From IMG/VR virus record IMGVR_UViG_3300020470_000030, positions 1 through 46,397 of that record: 46,397 nt of DNA. One strand, written 5' to 3'. Origin of the DNA: a virus. The notes beneath the pieces were generated by a model that searched no databases, had not been told where the DNA came from, and saw nothing but the letters and a program-made list of their open reading frames with translations. This document shows, piece by piece, positions 26,276 to 34,863 of this stretch; within the stretch, counting starts at the first letter, position 1, and each line of letters starts with the position of its first letter. The position numbers were made by a program, and so were the translations under genes.

Positions 26276-27882
26276 TAACTTGATACTATATTAAAGGTTT
26301 GTTTAGAATGAGCCAAATGAATATTAGAAGTATCAAATGGCATAAGGAAAGGAATATTACCTGATTGACCTGTAGTTACATCAGATGCACCCATCTTAGT
26401 CCTTCCTGCATCACCAGTCTGACCGCCTGGTTGACCTTGTGTATTTAAAGGAAGAACAGTTGTATTGGTAGTAGGTTGATCCGTTTCTGGTGCTTGTGCT
26501 ACTGCTTGAGATGCATTTAACTTAGCTTCTTTAAGTTCTGGGGAAGCCTCTGCAGTAGTAGGTGTTACTTGTTCACCATCTACAGTTGCAGTCTCAGGTT
26601 TAACCTCTTTAGTTTCTTTTACATTATTAATAATATTCTTGGCACCATCAACTATATTACCACGACCATCCAAATCTAATTGATCACCACTAAGGAAATC
26701 AACAGTTCCTGCCAACCAACCCATAGGTCCTCTGGCACCTTTTGCACCTTCAGTACCCTTCTTACCAGTTGCTCCTGATATACCATCTTGAGGAGTTGCT
26801 ACAGTCTCAGCCTTACTGCCATCTCCTTGTTGATCAAAATCAGTACGACCTCCTGTTATTGCATCTACACCACCAGCAAGCCATCTCTTTACACCCTCTG
26901 GTTTCTTCTTAGCTTCCTTCTTCTCATCAACTTTCTTCTTAAATTTCTTAACTTTATCTGTTACTGGATCAACCTTAGTATCTGTTTCTACAGTTTTTTT
27001 AGTTTCTTCCGTACCACCAACGATTACATCAATACCCTCTGGTACATCTTCACCAGCAATCAATGCAGTCTGTTTCGTACCAACTAAACTGGACTCCTTT
27101 TCCTTCTCTTTCTTCTCTTCTTTCTCTTCCTCTTTCTTCTCTTCTTCTTCCTTTGGTTTCTTATTCTTACCTTTAAGTTGTGCTTGTAAAGCCTTAATAG
27201 CTTTATCAAAGGATTTAATAGTTTTATTGAACTTCTCAGTTTCCTTAGCAGTCAACTGATCTCCCATTTCCTCTTGGAATGTTCCAGCGGGACCAGCAGT
27301 AGTTCCATCTTCACCTACTACTGTAGATTCACCTTTCTTCTTACCTCCACCAAGCATCTTACTGATGCCCCATCCAGTGAAAGCTACAAGTCCTAAAGTT
27401 GCAGCACCCTTCAGTATACTCTTAAGTAAACCACCTTTACCGCCACCTCCCTTGGCAACTTTTGCCTTGGAAAGTTTTTTAATAAAATCAGTAAATAATT
27501 TCTTACTCTTCTCAAGAAACTTAAACGTCTTCTCAAATGGTTTCTTGAAAGCTTCTAAACCAGCAGCAAAACTTGTTAATTGATTTAATCCACCACCAAA
27601 TATCTTCTGCAACATCTCTGTTGGATCAAACCCAGCTGGTCCTTTTAACTGCTGAGTGATATTCTTAACATGTTTAGTGACCTGATTATTAACCAGTTTT
27701 GTTATTGGATTTACTGATTGAATACCATCTTCTTGGCCTGGAACCTGAGCAATAGTCTTTGCTGCAGATCTAAGAGGAGATCCAGCTCCCCGTACCATAC
27801 TAAGACCTTTTCGAGCACGACGACCTATCCCTCGCTTTGCAAGGATACTTCCTCTTTTAAGTATTGAACGTCCTATTGCCAT
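26275..27882 (-). CDS. Tail or hub protein with low-complexity acidic/Lys region
   Basis: A 535-residue protein. The N-terminus is very basic (LKRGSILAKRGIGRRARKGL). Helical segments follow at 85-150, then a hydrophobic stretch near 160-178 (KGAATLGLVAFTGWGISKML), and a long Glu/Lys run centred on residue 250. The C-terminus is Thr/Gln/Pro-rich and ends in PFLMPFDTSNIHLAHSKQTF. It occupies the slot between the gp51-like small protein and the lysozyme-like protein. Tape-measure-like or hub-assembly functions are possible; T4 gp29 or gp28 would be the positional equivalents, but I cannot align them. Confidence 0.6.
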   Translation of the reverse strand: MAIGRSILKRGSILAKRGIGRRARKGLSMVRGAGSPLRSAAKTIAQVPGQEDGIQSVNPITKLVNNQVTKHVKNITQQLKGPAGFDPTEMLQKIFGGGLNQLTSFAAGLEAFKKPFEKTFKFLEKSKKLFTDFIKKLSKAKVAKGGGGKGGLLKSILKGAATLGLVAFTGWGISKMLGGGKKKGESTVVGEDGTTAGPAGTFQEEMGDQLTAKETEKFNKTIKSFDKAIKALQAQLKGKNKKPKEEEEKKEEEKEEKKEKEKESSLVGTKQTALIAGEDVPEGIDVIVGGTEETKKTVETDTKVDPVTDKVKKFKKKVDEKKEAKKKPEGVKRWLAGGVDAITGGRTDFDQQGDGSKAETVATPQDGISGATGKKGTEGAKGARGPMGWLAGTVDFLSGDQLDLDGRGNIVDGAKNIINNVKETKEVKPETATVDGEQVTPTTAEASPELKEAKLNASQAVAQAPETDQPTTNTTVLPLNTQGQPGGQTGDAGRTKMGASDVTTGQSGNIPFLMPFDTSNIHLAHSKQTFNIVSS

Positions 27883-28070
27883 TAACTTTTTGCAGCTGCT
27901 GCTCTTTGTTGTGCTTTAAGGTTCTCTTCGTCAATATGTGCTCTTAAAAGACCAACATAAATGTCTCTTTCCCAAGAGACCATATTCTCAATTTCAGTCA
28001 AAGAATATTTATGGAACTGCATTAAAGCGAAGTTAATTCTGAAGTAGGTCTCCATGTCAATGTGTGACAT
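27882..28070 (-). CDS. Small baseplate assembly protein, gp51-like candidate
   Basis: A 62-residue helical protein with FALMQFHKYSLTEIENMVSWERDIYVGLL. The pattern of a short helix, a 'sit-like' motif and WER-x-IY is found in the small proteins that follow gp26 in T4-like cyanophages, where the gene is often annotated as the hub assembly catalyst gp51. It starts 2 nt after gp26 ends and shares one base with the next gene. Assignment is positional plus pattern. Confidence 0.55.
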   Translation of the reverse strand: MSHIDMETYFRINFALMQFHKYSLTEIENMVSWERDIYVGLLRAHIDEENLKAQQRAAAAKS

Positions 28071-28072
28071 GG

Positions 28073-28798
28073 TTAACCGAAAAAATCCGACAATCCCTCC
28101 AATGTGACGGTATTTTCTTTCTTAGTATTTGGATTCTTCACCTTAATATCACAAGTCAACTTAGGCATAGTATCAAAGAAGGTTTCAATCTTCTTAAATT
28201 GTTCTGAAGTTAAAGACTCCACCCATTCAACGAGTTCTTTCTTAGTACAATCAGAAGCAGCCCACATATCTTCATCATTATATACCATCTCAATAGACGA
28301 AGCGATTATATCAAAAGATCTATCAACCTCATTTACATCATCCTCATCAGATCCAAAATTAACCTCAATAAATTGACTTAGCGATGGATACTTCATTTTT
28401 AATTTGTATCCTTCACCCAATATAATCTCTGATGTATGATTAGGATCAGTCTTAACTTCTACCTCATCTATATGAACAGTTGTCTTAACTTGAGTGACAC
28501 CATCATCACCACAAGTAACAATAAGTTCAATAGATTCTCCAACAGACTTACCTCTTATATTAAGAAAGAGATATTCAATATCAAAACTTGGAAGATTATC
28601 AATCTTCACTCCTCTGGTTAAAACACATTCCTTTAAAACTTGTTTAACCGCATTGGTAATTTGTCTCTGATCTTTAGATTCAAGAGCAAGAATTAGAACT
28701 TTCTCTTCTTTAACTAAAAATGGTCTATATTTAACAGTCTTCCCTGTGGAAGGCAATTTCAACTCGTACTGAGATGTCGTAATTTTTGGTAAAGGCAT
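28073..28798 (-). CDS. 26: Baseplate hub subunit gp26-like (T4_baseplate family)
   Basis: A 241-residue protein whose N-terminus (MPLPKITTSQYELKLPSTGK, YRPFLVKEEKVLILALESKD) is the conserved head of the T4 gp26 / T4_baseplate family. The helical C-terminal half contains FDIIASSIEMVYNDEDMW and a TSEQFKKIETFFDTMPKL segment, which in related phages binds short tail-assembly partners. Acts in assembly of the central baseplate hub. A late-promoter-like CTAAATAA lies 23 nt upstream, and the small gp51-like gene follows by 2 nt. Confidence 0.85.
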   Translation of the reverse strand: MPLPKITTSQYELKLPSTGKTVKYRPFLVKEEKVLILALESKDQRQITNAVKQVLKECVLTRGVKIDNLPSFDIEYLFLNIRGKSVGESIELIVTCGDDGVTQVKTTVHIDEVEVKTDPNHTSEIILGEGYKLKMKYPSLSQFIEVNFGSDEDDVNEVDRSFDIIASSIEMVYNDEDMWAASDCTKKELVEWVESLTSEQFKKIETFFDTMPKLTCDIKVKNPNTKKENTVTLEGLSDFFG

Positions 28799-28821
28799 GA
28801 TATGTAATCAAGTCATCGTAG

Positions 28822-28829
28822 TTATTTAG
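28822..28829 (-). promoter_or_regulatory. Late promoter-like motif upstream of gp26
   Basis: CTAAATAA on the minus strand, 23 nt before the gp26 ATG and just inside the short gap after the 75-residue gene. It has the same sequence and similar spacing as the elements upstream of the tail fibre and of gp4. Confidence 0.45.
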
Positions 28830-28834
28830 AGGGG

Positions 28835-29062
28835 TTATTGATACTTCTTAATACTTTGCTCCCATTCTTGAAGCGATGAAGAACAATCAGGTGGTTCGGG
28901 ATCTTTATAACCTTTCATCTTTTTCCATTTATTATGCAATGCACCCATCATCCATGACTGGGCAAGACTATGTGGTCCATTCTCAAGAAGATCCAACTCA
29001 TACCTACTGGAGGTATAACCCTTATACTCTTCTCTCCAATTGGAGTCATCATAATCCTTCAT
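28835..29062 (-). CDS. Small hypothetical tail-region protein
   Basis: A 75-residue protein (DDSNWREEYKGYTSSRYELD, then HSLAQSWMMGALHNKWKKMK). Its start overlaps the gp54 stop by the four bases ATGA. It has a Trp-rich helix and no membrane segment. It lies in the baseplate operon between the tube-initiator gp54 and gp26, so an assembly role is possible; no known family recognised. Confidence 0.6.
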   Translation of the reverse strand: MKDYDDSNWREEYKGYTSSRYELDLLENGPHSLAQSWMMGALHNKWKKMKGYKDPEPPDCSSSLQEWEQSIKKYQ

Positions 29063-30012
29063 TGTGTTTCTCTAACAATCGTCTGATTGGTTATATCCTC
29101 TCCACTTGATATATCATTCCTTAACGTCTGACCCTGTTGAGTTAACCAATCAGTAGAATCACTAATAGTATTGTTGTTAGCACCACTATCCTTCGGACCT
29201 GACTTATTCAACTGTGTTACATAGAACCTATCATACTTAAGATTAACAGTACACTGAACTATCTGTGCATCATCATATGATAAAGGAATGGCTTCCATAG
29301 TATCTGGAAAGGCATTAACCATATTATACTCTATTGCATCTACATCTGCAACATTCCTTCCTTCATCCATATGAAAATCAGCATACCCATAACTTCTTTC
29401 AAACTTAGTGACAGTTATCTCTCTCTTATAACTATCAGGATATCTCATCCTTGTGAATCCAGATCTTGCGTTCTGTGATATTTGTCCTCTTGGTGATGAA
29501 TCTATATTCCTGTTATCAGTATAAGTTGGGTTAATAAAATTAATCCACTCCTGAAATAGTCTAATAGCTTTATAATCAGAAGAAACATAAAATCTTAATT
29601 GAAGATCAGTGTATGATCTCATTTGTGGAAAAGATTCTGTGATTCCCTGTCTACTTCCTGTTTCTTCAAAAGACATAAAGTTTGATCCAGGCAAACTGGC
29701 TTCAGAACACAAGAAATCAAATCTTGCAGTTCCTCCAGAATACTTGTCACCAAAAACTCCAGCTTTAGCAATCCACGTATTTACATCATTCTTTGCAGAA
29801 CCAGTTCCAGTATTACCAAAATTTAATGATACTCTATATTGATTAGATAAAGAAGGTGAATTAAGAGAAGCCTGAAACGACTGAGCATCTGCACGAGTAT
29901 AGTGTAACCCCTTTTGCCAAAAGATAGATTTATCTTTTGAAGCACTCGGTTTTTCTATCCACTCGTTAGTAACTTGAGCTGATGAAGTGGTCGCAGGAGA
30001 GTAGTCTGGCAT
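29059..30012 (-). CDS. 54: Baseplate tail-tube initiator, gp54-like
   Basis: A 317-residue protein, the same size as T4 gp54 (about 320). The core has the tail-tube fold pattern: FLCSEASLPGSNFMSFEETG, then TESFPQMRSYTDLQLRFYVS, FQEWINFINP, KREITVTKFER, NAFPDTMEAIPLSYDDAQIV with a closing VNLKYDRFYV strand. This order is shared by tube proteins gp19 and gp54 and their relatives. It probably sits at the top of the baseplate, where tube polymerisation starts, together with gp48, which is encoded just beyond on the other strand. Confidence 0.78.
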   Translation of the reverse strand: MPDYSPATTSSAQVTNEWIEKPSASKDKSIFWQKGLHYTRADAQSFQASLNSPSLSNQYRVSLNFGNTGTGSAKNDVNTWIAKAGVFGDKYSGGTARFDFLCSEASLPGSNFMSFEETGSRQGITESFPQMRSYTDLQLRFYVSSDYKAIRLFQEWINFINPTYTDNRNIDSSPRGQISQNARSGFTRMRYPDSYKREITVTKFERSYGYADFHMDEGRNVADVDAIEYNMVNAFPDTMEAIPLSYDDAQIVQCTVNLKYDRFYVTQLNKSGPKDSGANNNTISDSTDWLTQQGQTLRNDISSGEDITNQTIVRETQ

Positions 30013-30020
30013 CTAAATAA
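30013..30020 (+). promoter_or_regulatory. Late promoter-like motif for the gp4-gp53 unit
   Basis: CTAAATAA on the plus strand, 26 nt upstream of the gp4 ATG at 30046, inside the 33-nt divergent gap with gp54. It is the only candidate promoter for the plus-strand block that ends at the terminator at 33451. Confidence 0.5.
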
Positions 30021-30045
30021 ACTATGATCCTCACATACTATGTAT

Positions 30046-30486
30046 ATGGCTTATAAGGGGAAATACAAACCACGTAATACCAAAAAATACAAAGGTGACC
30101 CCACTGGAATCATTTATAGGTCTCTTTGGGAAAGAAAATTCATGGAATACTGTGATTTAACTGAGAATATAAGTCAATGGCAATCAGAAGAATTTTGGAT
30201 ACCATATAAGAACCCCTTAGATAATAGAACACATCGTTACTTTCCTGACTTCTTTATCAAATACAAGGATGCAAAAGGGAAGACAAGGAATGTAGTCATT
30301 GAAGTAAAACCTAAAAAACAACTAAAAGAACCAAAAAGAAACCCTAAGAAAAGAACTAAAGCATGGGCATATGAAGTTCAAACATGGGTTGTTAATCAGG
30401 CAAAATGGGAAGCAGCAAAATCCTATTGTAATGACAGAAAGTATGAATTTAAAATCATGACCGAAAAAGAACTGGGGATAGCATGA
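30046..30486 (+). CDS. 4: Head completion protein gp4, nuclease-fold
   Basis: A 146-residue protein that aligns with T4 gp4 from the first residues (MAYKGKYKPRNTKKYKGDP), then IYRSLWERKFMEYCD, HRYFPDFFIKYK, VVIEVKPKKQ, and AYEVQTWVVNQAKWEAAK. P-D-F with E-V-K in the middle is the PD-(D/E)xK-like core. In T4, gp4 (gp50) is needed to finish heads so that tails can attach. The ATG at 30046 is chosen over 30040 because T4 relatives start at MAY. It overlaps the next gene by 4 nt. Confidence 0.9.
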   Translation: MAYKGKYKPRNTKKYKGDPTGIIYRSLWERKFMEYCDLTENISQWQSEEFWIPYKNPLDNRTHRYFPDFFIKYKDAKGKTRNVVIEVKPKKQLKEPKRNPKKRTKAWAYEVQTWVVNQAKWEAAKSYCNDRKYEFKIMTEKELGIA

Positions 30487-30983
30487 TTGGAGAAGAAATA
30501 ATACAAAAAGCTGGTAAGAAACGCAGAAGTGGAGACTGGTATATAAACGAATTAGAAGCAGCCTTATTACCTCTGCAAAATAGAGATATCAGTACCAGTG
30601 ATACAGATTTCATTGAAGTTGGTAGACTATTCTTCTTCTCATATGGTGCAGCATACCCAGAAAATTATGAATTTTGGGATCTACAACCACTATCATTTGC
30701 TCTCAGATTTTATAAAGATGGTTTCTTAGGAGCGAACTTACACTACATAAATCCCGATTATAGAGACGCAGTTGCAATAAGCCTACTAAATAGCGGTAGT
30801 GCGGGTTCTACAACTGTACCTAAAAACAGTTTACACAAATACCTATACAGTGGTATAGGAAACCTATATCAAGTTCCAAGGACTGAAGATTGGGATGTAA
30901 TATCAAAACTTCCAACTGAAAAATTTATAGCAAGAAATGGAATGAAGTACCCTAAACATAAAGCATTTAACTGGAGAAAATGA
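30483..30983 (+). CDS. Conserved phage protein of unknown function
   Basis: A 166-residue protein starting within the gp4 stop. It contains GRLFFFSYGAAYPENYEFWDL followed by LSFALRFYKDGFLGANLHYI, a strand-rich pattern with a G-x-N-x-H-Y motif that I associate with tail-region proteins of T4-like phages, though I cannot give it a T4 number. Placement between gp4 and gp48 and ATGA overlaps on both sides indicate a structural or assembly role. Confidence 0.65.
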   Translation: MIGEEIIQKAGKKRRSGDWYINELEAALLPLQNRDISTSDTDFIEVGRLFFFSYGAAYPENYEFWDLQPLSFALRFYKDGFLGANLHYINPDYRDAVAISLLNSGSAGSTTVPKNSLHKYLYSGIGNLYQVPRTEDWDVISKLPTEKFIARNGMKYPKHKAFNWRK

Positions 30984-32698
30984 CTGCAGAAATAGGGACA
31001 ACGGGGACCATCCTCAACAGACAAGAAGTAGATCCAGAGGTCACTACCAACGGCCAAGAGGGGATATATCTCTATAGCAAAGCAACAGGTCAAGCACAAA
31101 GATATAAAGTATTTTATTTTCATGACCAGAAGACAGCACAAGTTCTTCCTGTAGATGATAGTGGTCAGGTTCTTATTAATGCTAAACCCATATACACTAA
31201 TGGAGTATGGGACAAATCGTTATTCGAGGCAGATAATCCACAAGTTCCATTTGATGCTGAAACACAAAGATATGTACATGGCAGAATACAATTAGGCGTA
31301 AGGAATCATGTACAAAACACCTTTACGATTAAACCATCAGGAATAATGCTTCTTAAAACTGGTGGTCAAGTACCCCAGTGGGCATCAAAGGAGATGCAAG
31401 GAAAGGATGTATCCGATGTACAAAACGTTGGTACTTTACCAATGTATGAAGGTGCTGGTACTGGTGAAGGTACAAAATGGAACAAATATGCTGGAAATGC
31501 AACTAATGAAAGAGTTGTTCAGGTTGATGATGATAAATGGTTTATTGAAGAAGTGATTACCAAAGGTCCACTTCATGTTATTAATAAATCAGGTGTTCAA
31601 GGTGGAGGATTTGATCAAATAGGGGACAATATGTTCAATAAGATCATAACCTATCCTATGGATCTTGATACTGCTCAAGACTACATGATGATTCAATGTT
31701 ATGCATATAGACCACCATACAATGCATCATTAGGAAAAGATTTTGGTACTAAACAAGATGATACAAGTCTTGGATATGGACTATCAAGACAATCTCCATT
31801 TAGAAAAAAACTTGGTGCAGGTATAAAACTACCTATGCCCAATGGGATGTCTGATAGAAACTCAGCAAGTTGGGTTGAAGATAGTATGACAACTATGAGT
31901 CTTGGTGCTCTACAAAATATAAACAAGAACGCAACTCAAAAGGCAGTAACAGGAGGTATATTCAACTTCCTTGGATTAGGTAATCTTGGTGACAGTATCA
32001 ATAGTTTCTTCACCAATGCAGCATTAACAACAGCTGTAGGAGGAACAAAAGCAGGTAGAACTGAGATTGGTGCAGGTTTGATGAGTCAACTTGCAGAGGC
32101 AAATGGATTTGATATAACTCCAGAAGCTATCTTAAGTAGATCTGGTGGTATTGTTGCTAACGCAAACACAGAACTCATGTTCTCTGGAGTTAAAATGAGA
32201 ACATTCCAGTTCTCTTGGAGAATGAGTCCAAGATCTCCCGAAGAGGCTGGAAAAATTAGAATGATCATTCGTGCAATGAAACAATGGTCAGCACCAAGAA
32301 AAATTGCAAAAGTTAGTTCTGGGCCTGGATCTACTGCATTAGGAGCAGCTGGATCACCATCATACTTCTTAGCAACACCAAATATATTCAGACTTCGTTA
32401 TATGTCGGGTTCAAAGAATATTCTTGGAGTTAATAAATTCAAACCATGTGCTCTTACAGCTATATCTGTAAACTATACTCCAGATCAAGTATGGCAAGCA
32501 TATGAGGGAGGTCAACCAGTATCAGTCATAATGGACTGTGAATTTGCAGAACTTGAGCCAATATATAATACTGATTATCTGGGAGAAGTAGCTAAAGGAA
32601 GAGCATTTGACGAGGATGATCCAGAATCCCTTGGTGATCTATACCCAATCAGTATGATTAATGAGAATGATCCATCAACCGCAGACGTAGGATACTAA
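30980..32698 (+). CDS. 48: Baseplate tail-tube cap, gp48-like
   Basis: A 572-residue protein. The C-terminal ~250 residues carry the tube-type fold shared with gp54 and gp19: FSWRMSPRSPEEAGKIRMII with a following helix, IFRLRYMSGSKNILGVNKFK, ALTAISVNYTPDQVW, and PVSVIMDCEFAELEPIY. The N-terminal third is extra relative to T4 gp48 (364 residues), as in other cyanophages. In T4, gp48 caps the baseplate and with gp54 starts tube growth. It starts inside the previous stop and ends 1 nt before gp53. Confidence 0.78.
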   Translation: MTAEIGTTGTILNRQEVDPEVTTNGQEGIYLYSKATGQAQRYKVFYFHDQKTAQVLPVDDSGQVLINAKPIYTNGVWDKSLFEADNPQVPFDAETQRYVHGRIQLGVRNHVQNTFTIKPSGIMLLKTGGQVPQWASKEMQGKDVSDVQNVGTLPMYEGAGTGEGTKWNKYAGNATNERVVQVDDDKWFIEEVITKGPLHVINKSGVQGGGFDQIGDNMFNKIITYPMDLDTAQDYMMIQCYAYRPPYNASLGKDFGTKQDDTSLGYGLSRQSPFRKKLGAGIKLPMPNGMSDRNSASWVEDSMTTMSLGALQNINKNATQKAVTGGIFNFLGLGNLGDSINSFFTNAALTTAVGGTKAGRTEIGAGLMSQLAEANGFDITPEAILSRSGGIVANANTELMFSGVKMRTFQFSWRMSPRSPEEAGKIRMIIRAMKQWSAPRKIAKVSSGPGSTALGAAGSPSYFLATPNIFRLRYMSGSKNILGVNKFKPCALTAISVNYTPDQVWQAYEGGQPVSVIMDCEFAELEPIYNTDYLGEVAKGRAFDEDDPESLGDLYPISMINENDPSTADVGY

Positions 32699-32699
32699 G

Positions 32700-33452
32700 A
32701 TGCAAGGTTATTTCAGTTTTTTACCAAATATTAAATACGTCTCAAGGACTACCGATAGGAGTGCTAATGATGAATTTATTGCAGTAAAAAATATTTTCAG
32801 AAGAGCAAGATTACGTGATGACCTTGCATCTGTAGCTACTGCATTTAATGATTATGTAATAGCAGAAGACCTAAGACCAGAACAAGTAGCACAAGAATTG
32901 TATGGTGATCCAAGATTCGACTGGGTAGTTCTTGTTGCAAATAACATCACCAACATTAGAAATGAATGGCCTCTGAATAATAATGACTTCCAAAAATACA
33001 TATTAGAAAAATATGGTAGTGAAGATGAATTAGCAAAAGTACATCATTATAAAACTACTCCACATTATGATGATTATAGAAGAATAGTAATACCAAATGG
33101 AATAAAAGTTGATTCCAATTTTGATATGTCATACTTAAAAATGACACCACAAGCCCAAGTAGAAGTCTCATATAGTGGTGGTACTTTACCTACAGCAACT
33201 ACTGTAGATAGTGCTGGAACAGCAAGAGATGCAAGTGGTAACGTAATCCAAAATGGAAATATCACAGCAGTATCAAACTATGAATACGAAGTAGATGTTA
33301 ATGATGCTAAGAGAAGAATTGCAGTCGTAAAACCAAGTTACTTAGATACAATGTTGAGTGATCTTAAGAGGGTAATGACTTACAAACGATCCACTCAATT
33401 TATCAATAGAAGACTGAAATCAGCACATAACCCAAGACTTAGTGGGGCATAA
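32700..33452 (+). CDS. 53: Baseplate wedge subunit gp53
   Basis: A 250-residue protein with the gp53 order: MQGYFSFLPNIKYVSR, FNDYVIAEDLRPEQVAQELY, PRFDWVVLVANNITNIRNEW, an HHYKTTPHYDDYRRIV strand, and the C-terminal RRIAVVKPSYLDTMLSDLKR helix. T4 gp53 is a LysM-like wedge protein holding neighbouring wedges together. An insertion rich in Ala/Gly/Thr (about 160-190) is not in T4. The gene ends 2 nt into a bidirectional terminator. Confidence 0.88.
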   Translation: MQGYFSFLPNIKYVSRTTDRSANDEFIAVKNIFRRARLRDDLASVATAFNDYVIAEDLRPEQVAQELYGDPRFDWVVLVANNITNIRNEWPLNNNDFQKYILEKYGSEDELAKVHHYKTTPHYDDYRRIVIPNGIKVDSNFDMSYLKMTPQAQVEVSYSGGTLPTATTVDSAGTARDASGNVIQNGNITAVSNYEYEVDVNDAKRRIAVVKPSYLDTMLSDLKRVMTYKRSTQFINRRLKSAHNPRLSGA

Positions 33453-33482
33453 AAAAAGGGGTCGTAAGACCCCTTTCTTATT
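33451..33482. terminator. Bidirectional terminator between gp53 and gp32
   Basis: A perfect 9-bp stem AAAGGGGTC/GACCCCTTT with a GTAA tetraloop (33455-33476), flanked by A and T runs, so it can end transcription from both converging units. It separates the plus-strand gp4-gp53 block from the minus-strand gp32 gene. Confidence 0.9.
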
Positions 33483-33484
33483 GT

Positions 33485-34402
33485 TTAATCTTCAGCGAGT
33501 TTCTGAAAATAACTCAGTGCATCATCTTCCTCTTCCGTATCAGCGGCAGGAGTTGCAGCAGCAGTGAGTTTAGCAAGTTCCTCATCAACAGGAGCAACCA
33601 CCTCACGATGATTATCCTCATCAGCAATCTCTGGATCCTGATAACGTAATGAACCAGTTGGTAACTTAGTACCAAGAACTGTATCTAAACGCTTCTTCAG
33701 ATCTTCATAAGACTTGAACTGATTATCAGCAGTAAACTCATTTAGATCATATAAACCATCATAGATTTTCTCAAGTGCTTCATCATCCTTAAGTAAAGCT
33801 TCTACCTTACCAAACTCTGAACTATCATAGTTCCAGAATCCACCAACCTGTTTAATCTTCAACTTGAAGTTAGCACCCTTCCAGAAATCAAAAGGATTAA
33901 TTGGTTCTTCATCTTCAAACTCAGGCTGCATAGAAGCAGTAATCTTGTCAAAGATCTTCTTACCAAACTTATAAAGGAAAGTTTTACCTTCATTTTCAGG
34001 ATTAGAAGAATCCTTCACAACATAGATGTTTGCATAGTAAGAAAGTTTACGCTTTTGCTTACGTGCAATATCCTTATCTGATTCTCTACCACTATTCCAA
34101 AGACTCCTGTTAAGCTCACCAACAGGATCATCCTTACCAACTGTGGTAAGTGAATTCTCTATGTACCATCCTCCTGGCCCTTGGAAAGCATGACTCCATA
34201 CTTGTGCCCAAGGTAGGTCACAGTTAGGATGAGCAGGAAGGAATCTGATTACTGCGTAACCATTACCTGCTTTGTCAACTGCTGGTTTCCAAAGTCGTTC
34301 GTCTGTATTATTACCTTTCTCATTCAGTTTCTCTACCTTCTTCATCAACCTTTCGGTGAGAGATCCTGCACGAGACTGCTTTTTAAGGTCTGCAAAAGAC
34401 AT
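33485..34402 (-). CDS. 32: Single-stranded DNA-binding protein gp32
   Basis: A 305-residue protein matching T4 gp32: basic N-terminal LAST-type region (LKKQSRAGSLTERLMKKVEK), OB-fold blocks YAVIRFLPAHP, VWSHAFQGPGGWYIENSLTT, KRKLSYYANIYVVKD, NPENEGKTFLYKFGKKIFDK and FKLKIKQVGGFWNYD, and an acidic C-terminal tail (EEEDD then SYFQKLAED) used by T4 gp32 to contact partner proteins. The histidine equivalent to T4 H64 is kept, but the three zinc cysteines (T4 C77, C87, C90) are absent. Transcribed from a strong sigma70-type promoter upstream and ended by the terminator at 33451. Confidence 0.93.
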   Translation of the reverse strand: MSFADLKKQSRAGSLTERLMKKVEKLNEKGNNTDERLWKPAVDKAGNGYAVIRFLPAHPNCDLPWAQVWSHAFQGPGGWYIENSLTTVGKDDPVGELNRSLWNSGRESDKDIARKQKRKLSYYANIYVVKDSSNPENEGKTFLYKFGKKIFDKITASMQPEFEDEEPINPFDFWKGANFKLKIKQVGGFWNYDSSEFGKVEALLKDDEALEKIYDGLYDLNEFTADNQFKSYEDLKKRLDTVLGTKLPTGSLRYQDPEIADEDNHREVVAPVDEELAKLTAAATPAADTEEEDDALSYFQKLAED

Positions 34403-34443
34403 GTGTTATTCTCCGTATTGTTGTATTTGTTTGGATTGTTTAT

Positions 34444-34472
34444 ATTATAGGGGACTTGGACTGAAAAGTCAA
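34444..34472 (-). promoter_or_regulatory. Sigma70-type promoter for gp32
   Basis: TTGACT (34467-34472) and TATAAT (34444-34449) on the minus strand, with exactly 17 bp between them, near-consensus for the bacterial housekeeping sigma factor. The -10 lies 42 nt before the gp32 ATG, and the -35 overlaps the last codon of the DUF1825 gene. Indicates expression of gp32 by unmodified host RNA polymerase early in infection. Confidence 0.85.
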
Positions 34473-34822
34473 TCCTCTTTATATTCTTTTGGTATTTGTG
34501 ATTCCAACCGTTCTAATGTCGCCCGTAGGTTATCAAAGAATTTATTGATATCCTCATTGGGTTTCAAGCCAAGGAATTTAGCAGATTCTAAAATCTGTTT
34601 TTTCATTGCAATAGCTTCCTTATCCTCTTTTTCAAGAGATAACCTAAACATGAAATTCTTTTGTTTCTCCACAAGCTTCTTCATTGTGGCAATATGACTT
34701 GAACTAACAGGCGAATAAGGATTGAACCCCTTAGAAGCCATTATTTGCATCAAATCTTCTTGCAACTCATTGATTTCGGCCATTGCGGATCTAACCACAG
34801 GTGAATTAAAAAATGAACTCAT
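34469..34822 (-). CDS. DUF1825 family protein
   Basis: A 117-residue helical protein with the DUF1825 pattern: FFNSPVVRSAMAEINELQEDL at the start, then IATMKKLVEKQKNFMFRLSL, and a closing NKFFDNLRATLERLESQI. This family of unknown function is found essentially in cyanobacteria and their phages, which supports the host inference. It has its own perfect late promoter motif upstream and a gp32 promoter at its 3' end. Function unknown. Confidence 0.8.
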   Translation of the reverse strand: MSSFFNSPVVRSAMAEINELQEDLMQIMASKGFNPYSPVSSSHIATMKKLVEKQKNFMFRLSLEKEDKEAIAMKKQILESAKFLGLKPNEDINKFFDNLRATLERLESQIPKEYKED

Positions 34823-34850
34823 CGTTCTGTCACTTTCTCCTTAACACTAC

Positions 34851-34858
34851 TATTTATA
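34851..34858 (-). promoter_or_regulatory. T4 late promoter (TATAAATA)
   Basis: An exact TATAAATA on the minus strand, 29 nt upstream of the DUF1825 ATG, in a 41-nt intergenic gap. It is the best match to the T4 late consensus in the window and fits the presence of the late co-activator gp33 a few genes upstream. Confidence 0.75.
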
Positions 34859-34863
34859 AGGGT

